From Ahaetulla prasina (Eukaryota > Chordata > Lepidosauria > Squamata > Colubridae): 64,000 bases of DNA. Location of the stretch: positions 91,997,825 through 92,061,824 of the forward strand of contig NC_080543.1 of assembly GCF_028640845.1 (NCBI RefSeq). Reading direction: 5' to 3'. How positions within the stretch are numbered: the stretch's first letter is position 1; the number at the start of each line of letters is the position of its first letter. Below are positions 1-12,900 of the stretch, piece after piece. The notes beneath the pieces were generated by a model. The model was not told where the DNA came from. It made no database searches and saw only the letters and a program-made list of their open reading frames with translations. A program made the translations under genes and the position numbers.

Positions 1-892
1 AATTAATAACTGCCCTATTGTTGCCCTTTATGCAAAAAAAGATGAGGGAATAGCATTATTACTTTGACTTATCAGAGTCATTCTGAACTCTGATAAGTGC
101 TATGATCTAAGATTAGTGCATTCTGGAGAATTTGTTAAAAATTATCACAATTTCCACTGGGACCAAATGCAAGGGATTTCTGTTTTGCTCCCAGTTGATT
201 GGACAAAAAAGTAAACTCAGTATTCATCTCTAAAAACAATCAATAAACCAATAATTAAAGTGTAGATTTAGAATATTTTCCATCTTCTAGGTTTAAGCTG
301 CAAGTTTTCCTAATTTAACAGCACACATTCATATATTTCAAGAAATGCCATACAAACAAGGAATGACACTTCACTGCTGTGCCTATGGAAAACATTTTTT
401 TAAAAAAACTGAGGGTAGAAGATTCTGGATTATTTCCAAAATGTAGAAGTCTGACACCTAAGGGTCTCAATGGTTACTTTTTATACGGTATATGATTTTC
501 TTGGATTAAACTTGGTTTGTTCTGTATGAAGAGCACAATACCTGCTTTTTTATATGAAGAAAATAACTGATCTTGAACTATATATCCTCCCCACCACCTA
601 ATTTTAAGACCTGCATGTCCAGTTCTCCCTTCCTTAGCAGCAGTTTCCCATGGAATTTCTTGTGGTATGTTCTTTTATATTACTATTATTCTGCCTATTT
701 TTATTTATAAAAAAATCTTTCTGATGAAAAATGAAATTCTGCCCAACTCTCAATTTTGTCTCTTCATATTTAGAGTTCCAGGAAAAATTTCAACAGTATT
801 TTCCATTTTGGATCAAATCTGAATAGTAATAGCAAATCTAGACAGAATGAGATGATGAAACAAATGGCAATTTATTAAATGACAACACTTAC
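1..892. other. Left-edge sequence, intron of CSF2RA
   Basis: No exon or repeat is recognised here. If the micro-exon at 893-919 is real, this is the following CSF2RA intron. I looked on the minus strand for the expected WSXWS-bearing exon, the transmembrane exon and the cytoplasmic exons and found none, so they should lie beyond the left edge. Confidence 0.4.
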
Positions 893-919
893 AGTTATGG
901 TTGTATTCCTGCGTTCATC
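893..919 (-). CDS. CSF2RA: CSF2RA candidate 27-bp micro-exon
   Basis: Nine codons reading DERRNTTIT. They are preceded on the minus strand by a strong pyrimidine tract ending CAAG and followed by GTAAGTG. The exon is phase 0 at both ends, matching the phase-0 donor of 3790-3914. The residues resemble the stretch after the F-x-Y-Q-L-D-V strand of human CSF2RA (HRKNTQPG) and add a possible N-glycosylation site (NTT). Seen: splice signals and phase. Inferred: that it is used. Confidence 0.45.
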
Positions 920-3900
920 CTTGAAAATAAAGAGGAAAAATAATATAGTTACTAGTATTGATAATTTTGTTCTTTTCTAAACTGGAATACATTTCCCACA
1001 GTCAGTTGTTTATAATAATTATAATAATGGTCAAACAGTGTAGTGAGAAGAACCTGTTGGGAAGGAAGTGTATTTATTTACTTTCCCTTTACACACTTTT
1101 ATTTATGTTATATTACAAGCAATATTTCTTTGAAGCTACTCCTACATTTAATTTCTGATCCAATTATCATCCCTTCTTGCAGCCCATCTGGTGCTATGCT
1201 TGCTGAATCAATTACCTATAAGATGCACCTAAACTTAGAAGAGGAAAAAAAAAAGGTTTTGGCCTCCACGCACCCCATTTCGGCCCTTTTCCAGCCTTCA
1301 AAAAAATGGGCCGAAAAAAGGCTCAAAAACAGGGCATGCAGAGGCAAAAAAAACGGCTGGGGAGTGGGCGGGACTTTGACAATATTCAGTTTATAAGATG
1401 CACAGAAATTTTCACCCCCTTTTGGAAGACAAAAAAAGTGCATTTTATAGTCCGAAAAATACATAAGAATACGTAAGAAATACTCATTTCTTACAAATAT
1501 TGTGCAGATAATCTTTGACTTAAAACAGTTCGTTTAGTGATCATTCAAAATTGCAACACCACTGTAAAAAGTGATTTCTGACTATTTTTAACACTTACAA
1601 CTATTGCAGTATCCCCATGGCCAGTTCCTCCATGCTCTTTCCCCTAATGATTTCATGCCACTCCTCTACTCCTTTGCTAACTATACAACTGAAAAGAGAA
1701 AAAAGTTGTTTCTGGTCATGTACCCTCTTTGATTTGTTGTAGGCCCAGTAGCATTTATTTTGCTTCGGGTCATTTATTTTTTGAGCAGACCTTCATTTTT
1801 TCCTCCTAAATATTAGAACTCTTTTATTTTAATTACTTCTTATGTTAAGTTATGCAAACAGGCCTGCTACCTGGTGATAATCCTATTCTGATGAGCATTT
1901 TTTCCTTCCTTCATCATCTCTTACGTCGAGTTAACCTATACATGTAGGCAACCATATTTGATTTATACAGTAGCCCCACCTTTCTCCTTTAGCAAATACT
2001 CAAAGAAGGTAATACAATATAAAAACGAAAGCTAACTAGATAGATTACAATATTGAACATTGTGAAGCATTGCTTCCAGTTGCTTTGCATAGCCCAGTTG
2101 GCAATCAATGCAGCTCTAGTACAAGCCTCCTTGTATTAATTGGTACAAGCAAGACAGTGTTTAATATTCCCTACGTACCTTGGCAATAGATTTAGTCTAT
2201 TGTATAGCTGAGAGTGCCTGGTGGGTAGAAAAGCCCCCTATTGTCTAGGGCAGCAGTGGTTCTCAGCCTTTTCTTCACCATGGACCCCCTTTAAATACCT
2301 TTTGTGCAGGGGTGAAATCTAAAAATTTTCCCTACCGGTTCTGGGGCGTGGCTTAATTGGTGGGCGTGGCTTGGTGGTCAGATGACTGGGTGGGCGTGGC
2401 CAATAACAATAAATAATAAAAATAATTAACAAAGTATACAAAACAATAAGAGGTACCAAAAACCAACTTTCACACTTTACACACACACAACACAACACAA
2501 CAGAACACAATTTACTCATACACAATGTAAAAGCAGCTGCACTTCACCCAAAATGGCCCCTGCAACAAGCAGGAACCTCACACTTTCACACTCAACACAA
2601 CTGACTCACAAACACATAAAATGCCACATACTAATAATAATACAACTTTGTGAGGTTTTGTGTGCTTGTGTAGTTAGAGTGAAACACTACAGAAACACAC
2701 CAAATCTCAGAAAGCTACACAAATATTTTATTTTATTATTTTATTTTATTTTATTGTGGACTTCAAATCCCAGAGTTCCTCAGCCAGCAAAGCAGGAAGT
2801 CAAAGCAAGCTTTTTTTTTTCTTCAGTAGCCGAAGAAAGCATGGCGTTGCCAGCCCGAAAGAGCAGTAATTATAGGTAAGTGAGGAGGGGGAATTGGCTG
2901 GGCATGGGTGGGGGCTCTTGTAAGTGGGAGCTGTTAAAAAGTGATTTTAAAAGTCTGTTAGGATCAGGAAACTCCTCTGGGATCGCCAGAGGAAAAAAAG
3001 TTTTAAAGTCAGCTCCTCTGACGATCTCAGCTGAAGTTCCCTTATAGCAGCCCAGAATCTCTTAAAATAATTGTTTAACATGTAGAAAACATGTTTTTTA
3101 AGGTTCTGGTGATGAGGAACTCAGCTGGGATGGCCAGAGGAGCCTTTTAAAGCTCCCCCCCTTTCCTTTTTTTGCCCTTCGGCTGAAGAGGTGTTTTTTT
3201 TTTAAACTTGATGATCTCTGCTCAGCCCCGCGATCATCAGAGGGGTTTTGTTTTTTTTACTTTTAAAGGTATGTTTTCGGCTGAAGAAAAACTTTTAAAA
3301 GTAAAAAAAAAACCTCTGCTGATGGTGCAGTTCAGCAGAGGCGGGGGAGCGGGGCCAGGGATTTTTGCTACCAATCCTCCGAACCAGCAGCTGCCATCGC
3401 TACCTAATCGGGCGAGCCGGTGCGCATTTCAGCCAAGGACCCCCAAGACTTAACTCAAGATTTAAATCACAACATTTCTTCAAGCCTTCCTGAACTCCCT
3501 GTGACGACATAGTGGACCCCCGGGGATCCGCGGACCACAGTTGAGAACCACTTGCCTAGGGTATTTGGGACAATAAGAGTCCCTTCATCGAAGTATTTCT
3601 GGGATTTTACCCTGCCTTATTCCTGTACAGGTATGTATGAAACCCTGAAATAGCATTCCAATATTCTTTAAATCAATGACAATCTGGCAATCTTTGCCAG
3701 ATTTGAAATAATTTTCCAAAAGATGTCATTTTCAAGTCTAAAAATTAACATTAGGCTGGCAAGGAAATTTTTGATTTGTTGGTTCTTACCTTTACTTGGA
3801 ACTCAAAGCATTCAATTCCAACTTTACGGGAGTTTGGAGGAGGTTCCCACTGGACTCTATAATATAATGGTGATCTATAATCCACAGTAATATTTTGGGG

Positions 3901-6900
3901 AGGTCGAAACTGTTCTGGAATGAAATAACCAACATTATAAGTGACAGTTGAAGACCTAGGAAATCATATACATATGGACAAATATAAGCATTGAAATACT
4001 TTAAGAAGAAAAGAGCTAAACAAAATAAGCACAATTTCTTTAGCTCAAATTTGGTAGATATATTTGGTTTTCTTTTTTCTTTTTTAGTTCTTTTAGCCTC
4101 TAGATCATGGGTGTCATACTCGCAGTGATATATCACAATGTCTTTTTCCCTTCACGGAGCTGGGGTGGGCATGGCCTGCGCGTGACACATCTGGCCCACA
4201 GGCTGCCAGTTTGACAGCCCTGCTCTAGATAAATGAAAATTAATATTGAAAAATGAAAGCCTTGTTCTTCTCACTTATTGCAAGTCAAAAGATGAATTAC
4301 CGCATATGTTTTCTTCATAAAAAGATGCAAGACTATTTTTAAAAAAATGAAATGTTAGACACTTACAGAAGGAAAGTCTTTTTAACCCAGCTACCGGCAC
4401 CAATAATTCTGGACATATCATACTTAACCATCTTCATATTTCAAGATATCTGGTATAACATGCTTCTATTATTATTAATTGTAAACAGATTGTCCCTTTT
4501 TTCTCACCTTTGTTATAAATTTTGAATTCATCAACATACGACTGAATCGGAGATTCTATGCTTGATCCATTTACTATAATATTCACGTAATATTGATTTG
4601 CTATCACATCAGGGAAGTAGCAACCAATGTGTCTTCCAAGCGGGTTACTTATGTAATGTGGACACTCATTATCTCTAGCCCTGTTTATACCAAAATAATT
4701 TTATTTAAAAGCCAGTCAAACACAATATATTTTCAAAAAGACTTTTTTTAGTTAATTAAATGAAAATACATTACTTGTGATATGCTAAGTACATAAAATA
4801 CTGGGTGTCTGGAGGAGCATTTTTGCCAGCATTCCAGGTACAATTCATTGTAGGATTCTTAAATGTATATGAGCGAACAATACAATCAAAGTTTTCAGCT
4901 GATGTTCCATTCATATCTAGAAATAGGTAAAAATTGAGAAGTTAAATTTTCAAGGCAATGTGTTATCTTATATAAGGATCAAGTATAAGCTTGAAACCTT
5001 TAAGTGAACTCCATACAAATCTATCATTTTTTTATTTGTCTCTTTTGATTGATTGAAACTGAAATTTCAAAACTATGCAAGATTATGATTTTTTACAAAT
5101 GTTATATGCTATCTGATCATCTGACTCAGGGTAATAGGATATCTGAATTTTGATTATTTTTTTAAAGAAAGAATGGGAGTAATTAGAACAGGAAAATCAA
5201 TTTGATTTTCTGGCTGTTGGTGGATATCAAACACATTCTATTCCCAGGCAACTTTTGTCAAGGCTTTATCCATCTTCTGTGCAATGACTAAGTCATGGCA
5301 GAAATTATGCCATGTCAATAAGCCAACAATTGAGTTATATATATTTAAACAGTAAAGAACAGTGCATGCCATCTAGTTTATGTGAAGAAATCCTGGGATT
5401 AAGGATATTGCAAGAGATAGAAAATGCATGCAGAGTTAGTTCCCAAAAGAGGGGATGCAATTTAGGTGGGCACTCCCTTGAGCAGGTTAAGATCTTTAGA
5501 TATCTAGGGATAGTTTTCAAGCTTCAGGAAATAGATATGCCCACCTGGATTAGATATCCTGCAATGCACAGAGACTTGCAACAACTATTCAAACTTTTTT
5601 CCCTGGAGGAGCTCTATTTATATACAATTAAGTTTTTGCTGTTAAAGCCGAAACACAACTGTTATACAGAGCCCAGTTAAGGCTATATAACAGAATGATA
5701 AATTTAGAAAGAATTAAAACCAAATGTTTAGAAAGAATCTTAAATCACAGTGGTTTCAGGGAAAGCAGGAGTTGGTAAAGTTGAAACCAGTCTCTGAATC
5801 TTTACCCACTGGCTAAAAGCTTTACTTATTGACTGAACTGTTGATACAATTCTACAGAGGAATTATTGAGTCTGTCATTTGTATTTCTATAACTGTCTGG
5901 TTTAATACAGCAACCAAAGAGGACAGCTACAGACATCAACAGATATGACTGCAGAAAAAACAACTTCAACCAGCCTGCCTTCCATTGAGAACTTTTATAC
6001 TTCACAGGTCAGAAAGAGGGCTGAGAAATTATCTATAGACCCCTCACATCCTGGACATAGACTGTTTCAACTTCTCTCTCAGGAGAATTGTATGTCATAA
6101 CAACTGAATACAAAAACAGTTTCTTCCTCTTGTGCCATCACTCTGCTGAACACCTAGTGTAATGTATTTGAACTTTGAGAGGGAATTTTGGGCGGGAAAA
6201 TTGCACGTTGCTGATTGGTTGAAGCCTCAACCAAAAGAGTATTTAAAGAGGGGTTTTTGCCGGTTGTGCTTGCTGGGGTCACAATAAACTAAAGAGCTGT
6301 TGTCACTCACTGGTCTCCTGCCTCTTCATTGCCCGAACTTAACATTGGCGACGAAGGTGGGATGTTGAGGCAGTGAGATTGTTAAAGAGCTGAAGGAACC
6401 AGGAATTCACGAACCCAGCCAGTTCTCAAGGGCGGAAAATAGCGATGTCCAGCTACACGCCGCCAGTGCCATTTGACCCAGCAAAGGAGAAATGGGGGTC
6501 GTACATGGCTCGTTTTGAGTGTTTCCTCGAAGCAAACGAACTACAGGGAGTCTCGGATAATCGGAAGCGAGCGTACTTCCTGAGCCACTGCGGTCCAGAG
6601 GTCTTCGATACCGCGGAGTCACTCTCAGAGCCAACGCCGGTACAATCGGTACTGTGGCAAACACTACAAACAATACTTCGAGCGCACTACGCACCGGTAC
6701 CCTCAAAGTTCGTCCAATGGTTCGAGTTGAGGCAACGGGTACAGCGAGAGGGCGAATCGATAAGCGTGTACATGGCCGCGTTGAGGAAAGCCGCAAACCA
6801 CTGTGAGTACAGAGATTTGGAGGATTCCTTACTCGAACAACTCATTTGTGGGGTCAGGGACATCAGACTACAAAGGCGGCTGCTGTCTAAAAGCAACCTG

Positions 6901-9900
6901 ACTTTGGCGATAGCCCTGGACGAAGCCAGAGCTCACGAGATGTCCACCAAGGCGGCGGAGACCTTGCAAAAGCCAAACGCGCAGGGTGCCGGGACAAAAC
7001 TACACCGGTCCACAGCGAGGAAGTTCAGGCCGAATCGGAAGGTGAGGAAGAGGAAGAGGTGTTCCACACCGGGAGGCTGGAGAGAGGTGACCGGGACGAA
7101 TGCGTGAGTTGTGGGGGCCAACACCAACGGCAAAACTGCAGATTCAAGGACGCGGTTTGTCGGCGGTGCGAAAAAAAAGGACACATAGCTCGGGCCTGTC
7201 GAGCCCCCCAACCTTCCCACCAAAAATTCAAACCGACCAATCAGAGCGCGGGAGCAGCGAAGCGGCCCGGGATTGGTCCATTTAAAAAGGGCGCGAAGTT
7301 AAACCAGACCACTGTGAGAGTGGGCCACGCATCGACACGACTAGAGAAGAAAATATTTACCCAAGTCTATATTGAAGGGGTGCAGTGCCAAATGGAAGTA
7401 GACACTGGGTCGTCAATCACAATTATGTCCTGGGACACCATCGTGAGAGACTTGCCAGCCATTTCAAAACGCCAGCTACAAACCCAGAAGCTGAGAATGC
7501 AAGACTACCAAGGGAATCGGATCCCTGTTCGAGGAGTCACATCCGTCCAAGTCAAATATGGACAATTCAAAAAGACCCTGCCAATCACCATAGTAAATGG
7601 AACTCTACCGAGCTTGCTAGGGCTGGACTGGTTCTGAGCTTTGGGCATGGGAGTGACCGGGGTCCACAGGAACGACGTCATCCTCAAAGATGAACTGCTG
7701 AAGGAGTTCGAGGACGTTTTCAAGGATTGCCTGGGCAAGTACGTGGGGACCCCTATTTCTTTCAACCTTGACCCCCAAGTCGCCCCCATCCAGTTAAAGG
7801 CTAGGAGGGTTCCATTCGCCCTAACGCCCAAAATTGACAGAGAATTAGACAAGCTAGAAAGCCAGGGAATACTAGTCCCCGTCGATCATGCAAAATGGGA
7901 GACACCCATAGTGACCCCAGTCAAACCGGATGGATCGGTCCGGATTTGCGCTGACTACAAAGCAACGCTTAACAAAGCATTGCAGAAAAGTGCATACCCC
8001 GTTCCAGTAGTGCAACATTTGCTGCACTCATTAGGGCAGGTCTTCGCCAAACTCGATTTGGTTCAAGCCTACCAGCAGCTACCAGTAGATAGCAGCACAG
8101 CCGAGGCGCAGACAATTGTCACGCACCGCGGGGCTTTCAAATGTACGCGACTCCAGTTCAGAGTTAGCGTGGCCCCAGGGCTCTTCCAGAACCTAATGGA
8201 GCGATTATTACAGGGCCTACCAGGAGTGGTACCATACTTCGACGATGTATTGGTATCAGCTGAAAACTTAGAGGAACGCGGGGTAAAACTAAGGAAGGTA
8301 TTGGGCATTTTTAGGTCTGCTGGGCTTAAAGTTAAGCTCAACAAATGCCACATTGGGATGAAATCTGTAGAATTCCTAGGATACCGAATAGACAGGGAAA
8401 GGATCCACCCCACGGAGAGCAAGGTACGGGCCATTAGAAAGGCCCCAGCCCCCAAAAATAAAACAGAATTACAGGCATTCTTGGGGCTTGTTAATTTCTA
8501 TGCGGTATTCTTAAAGAATAAAGCAACAGTAGCCGAACCGCTACATAAGTTGCTAGCAAAGGAAGCTGTGTGGTCCTGGGGCAGAGAAGAGGCTAGGGCA
8601 TTTGAGGGGGTAAAAAACCTTTTGTCCAGCGATAGCCTCCTCATCCAGTACAATGGCACGTTGCCACTAGTACTAGTTTGCGATGCATCACCATATGGGT
8701 GGGGGCTGTGCTCAGCCATAGGTTACCGAATGGAACAGAAGCCCCTATAGCGTATTATTCCCGGACAATGTCCTCTGCGGAAAGGAACTACAGCCAGCTA
8801 GATAGGGAGGCATTGGCCATAGTCTCCGGGGTTAAGAAATTCCACGAATACTTGTTCGGGCGAGATTTCGAGATAGTCACGGACCACAGACCCCTTCTAG
8901 GAGTCTTAGCGGGTGACCACCCAACACCCGTGGCACTTTCTCCCAGGCTGACCCGATGGACTATTTTCCTAGCGGCATACTCCTACAAATTGCTCCACCG
9001 CCCAGGAAAAGACTTAGGGCATGCGGACGCTCTGAGCAGATGCCCTTTACCAGAGACAATTGAAGACCCAACCCCGGGGACACCCGTCTTGCTAATTGAC
9101 TCTTTGGACTCTGGCCCAGTCACATCCAAGCAAGTGGCTAGGGCATCATACAGGGACATTACAATACGGACTGTAATCGATTGGGTGCAAAGGGGTTGGC
9201 CCGCTGCGCCGGGCGAGTGTTTCAAAGACTTTGCGAAAAAACGATCAGAACTGTCGGTTCAAGGGGGTGTCTGTTATGGGGGGATAGGGTGGTTATCCCA
9301 GAAAAATTGCGCGAAAATGTGTTGGAACTGTTGCATGTGGGCCACCGAGGGATTGTGAGGATGAAGAGTTTAGCGAGGAGTTATGTATGGTGGCCCCTAA
9401 TGGATAAGGACATCAGCGACAGGGTAGGGAAATGCCAATCCTGCCAAGAGTCGAGGCCGCTACCCCCTACAGCCCCAGTTAGAGAGTGGGAGAAACCCCA
9501 GGGGCCATGGTCCAGGATTCACAGATTTTGCAGGGCCGTTCCATGGGCAGACCTTTTTAATTGTAGTAGATGCCTACTCAAAATGGTTAGAAATCATCCT
9601 CATGAAAAGCACAACGGCCGAAGCAGTAATCACAGTCCTAAGGCATCTATTCGTAACACACGGCCTGCCCGACACCCTAGTCTCTGACAACGGCCCGCAA
9701 TTCACGGCAAACCAGTTTGAGGGGTATTTAGCGGGAGAGGGCATCAGACATGTCCTCTCGGCGCCTTTCCACCCGGCGACGAACGGACTTGCAGAACGTT
9801 TCGTTCGGAGCACCAAGGAAGCGCTATCTAGGATAAGTCCAGGCGACTGGCAAACGAAAATAGACACCTTCCTGGCCGTCCAACATAGGACCCCTTGTGT

Positions 9901-12900
9901 AACAACTGGCCGCAGCCCAGCGGAACTCTTAATGGGCAGGAAACTCAGGTGCCCACTACACCGACTAAACCCAACTTATACCCCAGACGGGTACAAGAGT
10001 ATTCAAGGAAAAACCAGGGAAATGACAGTGGGTGACCCAGTATGGGCACACAACTATAGCGAGGGCCCAACATGGTTAAAGGGGGAAATTCTGGGCATAA
10101 CCGGACCCAAATCATACGTAGTAGACATGGAGGACGGCCGGGTATGGAAACGCCACATAGACCAGTTAAGAAAACGTATACCAAACAAACTAGAAACCAA
10201 ACAACCAGGCCCTGACTACCAATTGTTTGAATCTGCAGCTGACTCAAACCCGAGGCGAGCGGAGGACTTATCTGATTCCGATGAAGTCCAGCGACGCCAA
10301 CCGGGTCCTCCTGAAGACAGCAGGGACGACTCAGCCAATAATCCAGGGCCGGACGGCCTAGAGGAGGAGCTGGGAGGAACAAACAGTCCCTCCAACCAGC
10401 TCGACTCTCTCCCAGAGAATGAACTGCGCAGGTCAGAAAGAGTTAGGAGACGCCCTGTCTACCTGCGTGACTACGTAGAGAAATAGCATGCAAATATTAT
10501 GTAAATAGAGGTACAAAGCGTTCTGGGAGGGAAGGAGTGTAATGTATTTGAACTTTGAGAGGTAATTTTGGGTGGGAAAATTGCACGTTGCTGATTGGTT
10601 GAAGCCTCAACCAAAAGAGTATTTAAAGAGGGGTTTTTGCCGGTTGTCCTTGCTGGGATCACAATAAACTAAAGAGCTGTTGTCACTCACTGGTCTCCTG
10701 CCTCTTCATTGCCCGAACTTAACACCTAGTATGGCTATATTACTACCGTATTATCCTTCTCATCTTTTCTATTACCTTATCCTATAGGTATGTTATGATT
10801 ATATTACTTTGTCGTTTGTATGTGCATTAAGAGCTTATGCACCCGAGACAAATTCTTCGTGTATCCAATCACACTTGGCCAATAAAATATTCTATTCTAT
10901 TCTATTTATTTTTATTTTATTTATTTTATTTTGTCACAACAATATATGTAGGTATCATACAAAAAGATTATATAGTATATAAACACTTATATGAGTAAAT
11001 ATAAGGAGGTATAAGCATATATATATATAGGAAGAAGAAAAGAAAAAGAATAGGACAGGAACGGTAGGCACGTTTGTGCGCTTATGCACGCCCCTTATGG
11101 TCCTCTTAGGAATGGGGTGAGGTCAATAGTAGAAAGTTTTTGGTTAAAGCTTTTAGGATTATGAGAAGAGACCACAGAATCAGGTAAAGTATTCCAAGCA
11201 CTGATGATTCTGTTACAGAAGTCATATTTTCTGCAATCTAGATTAAAGCGGTTGACATTAAGTTTAAATCTATTAGTTGCTCTAGTATTATTGCAATTAA
11301 AGCTGAAGTAGTCTTTGACAGGAAGGACATTACAATAGATGATTCTGTGAGTTAAACTTAGGTCTTGGCAAAGGCGATGGAGTTCCAAGTTTTCTAAGCC
11401 TAGGATTTCAAGTCTGGTGGGATAAGGTATTTTATTGTTTTCAGAGGAATGGAGAACTCTTCTTGTAAAATATTTCTGAACACGTTCAATTGTATTGATG
11501 TCAGAGATGTGGTGAGGGTTCCAAACAGGCGAGCTGTATTCTAGAATTGGTCTAGCAAATGTTTTATATGCTCTGGTTAGCAGTGTGGTGTTTTTGGAAA
11601 AGAAGCTATGCAAGATTAGGTTTACAACTCTTAGAGCTTTTTTTGCGATGTAGTTGCAGTGGGCTTTGGCACTTAGATCATTTGACATGAAAACTCCAAG
11701 GTCTTTAACGGGATGGGGGTCATCTGTAAGGTAATGTCCATCTAGTATGTACTTAGTGTTTGCGTTCTTTTTTCCTATATGTAAGACTAAGCATTTGCTG
11801 GTTGAAATTTGGAGCTGCCAATTTTTAGACCAAGCGGTTAGATGGTCAAGGTCGTTTTGAATGATAGAAGTATTGTCTGTGGTGTTAAATAGTTTGACAT
11901 CGTCAGCAAAGAGAACACAATTACTTGAGATATGGTCACAAAGATCATTAATGTATAGTATAAAGAGTGTTAGTCCAAGGACGCTGCCTTGAGGAACGCC
12001 ACTCTTGACAGGAACAGGATTTGATAAAGCATTGCCAATTTTGACCACTTGTTGTCTGTTAGATAGAAAAGCAGATATCCATTTGTGAAGGGATCCTGAG
12101 ATGCCATAGGATATTAGTTTTAGGAGAAGTTTATCGTGTACTACTGAGTCAAAAGCTTTGCAGAAGTCTATGTAGATTGCATCTATTGATTTGCCTTGAT
12201 CAAGATTTGTAGTCCATATGTTTTTACAGCGGAGAAGTTGTAAGTTACATGATAATTTTTTCCTGAAACCAAATTGTTCATTGGGGAGTAGGTTGTTAGT
12301 TTCTAAGTGTGAGGTAATGGATTGGTTGATGATTGATTCCATGACTTTGCAGGTGACGCAGCAAAGAGAGATTGGTCTGTAATTTTCGACTATTCTGTTC
12401 TGTTCTAAAACTACATCAGAATTCGAATTGATCCATCTAATATTGGCAGACAACTTCAAATCTTCTTGGGGAATAGTTATTTAAAAGAAACTGGGACATA
12501 ACAACTTTTTCAGGAATGCCATCTTAACTTTAGGGCCAGATCTATTCTACTAATTAAAATGTGTACATATATAAGGGGAAGAGAATCTACAGCTTTTTCA
12601 CCCAGCCAGGGTGATTCCTACATGTGAAATGTTAAATTTATTTGATCAAATTTTCCAATTATTTTGTACACTATTTTTTTTCTTTTTTCTTGTTGCTAGT
12701 GTTGAATGTTTGCTTTTGTTTTGTTCATTTTTCTGTTTTATATTTTACTTTTAATGATAAAACAATAAATAATATTTTTTTAAAAAGAAAAATGGTTAGC
12801 AATTCTAACTCTTTTTTAGAATAAAATTGCAATGTAAAATAACTTGAAAATCATCTTGAAGGAACATATTTACCTTTCTCCTCTGAAAAAGTGACATGTA

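Larger units (their letters stand above)
6158..10724 (+). mobile_element. Ty3/gypsy LTR retrotransposon, complete but coding-dead
   Basis: The layout is 187-bp LTR, tRNA primer site, gag, nucleocapsid, protease, reverse transcriptase, RNase H, integrase, polypurine tract, 187-bp LTR, with no env. Protease-RT-RNaseH-integrase order defines Ty3/gypsy. A perfect 5-bp target duplication CCTAG (6153-6157, 10725-10729) shows one insertion event into a LINE 3' end. The LTRs differ at four positions by eye, so the insertion is fairly recent. Gag and pol appear to have been one frame. That frame is now broken by a shift near 6995, a TGA at 7635-7637, and shifts near 8700, 9280 and 9525. No intact product is expected. 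Confidence 0.93.

Noticed and set aside
3792..4136. 114-codon minus-strand open frame overlapping the CSF2RA exon
   Set aside because: Reads the exon in the wrong frame and continues through the intron and a hAT MITE; the true frame is set by splice phases.
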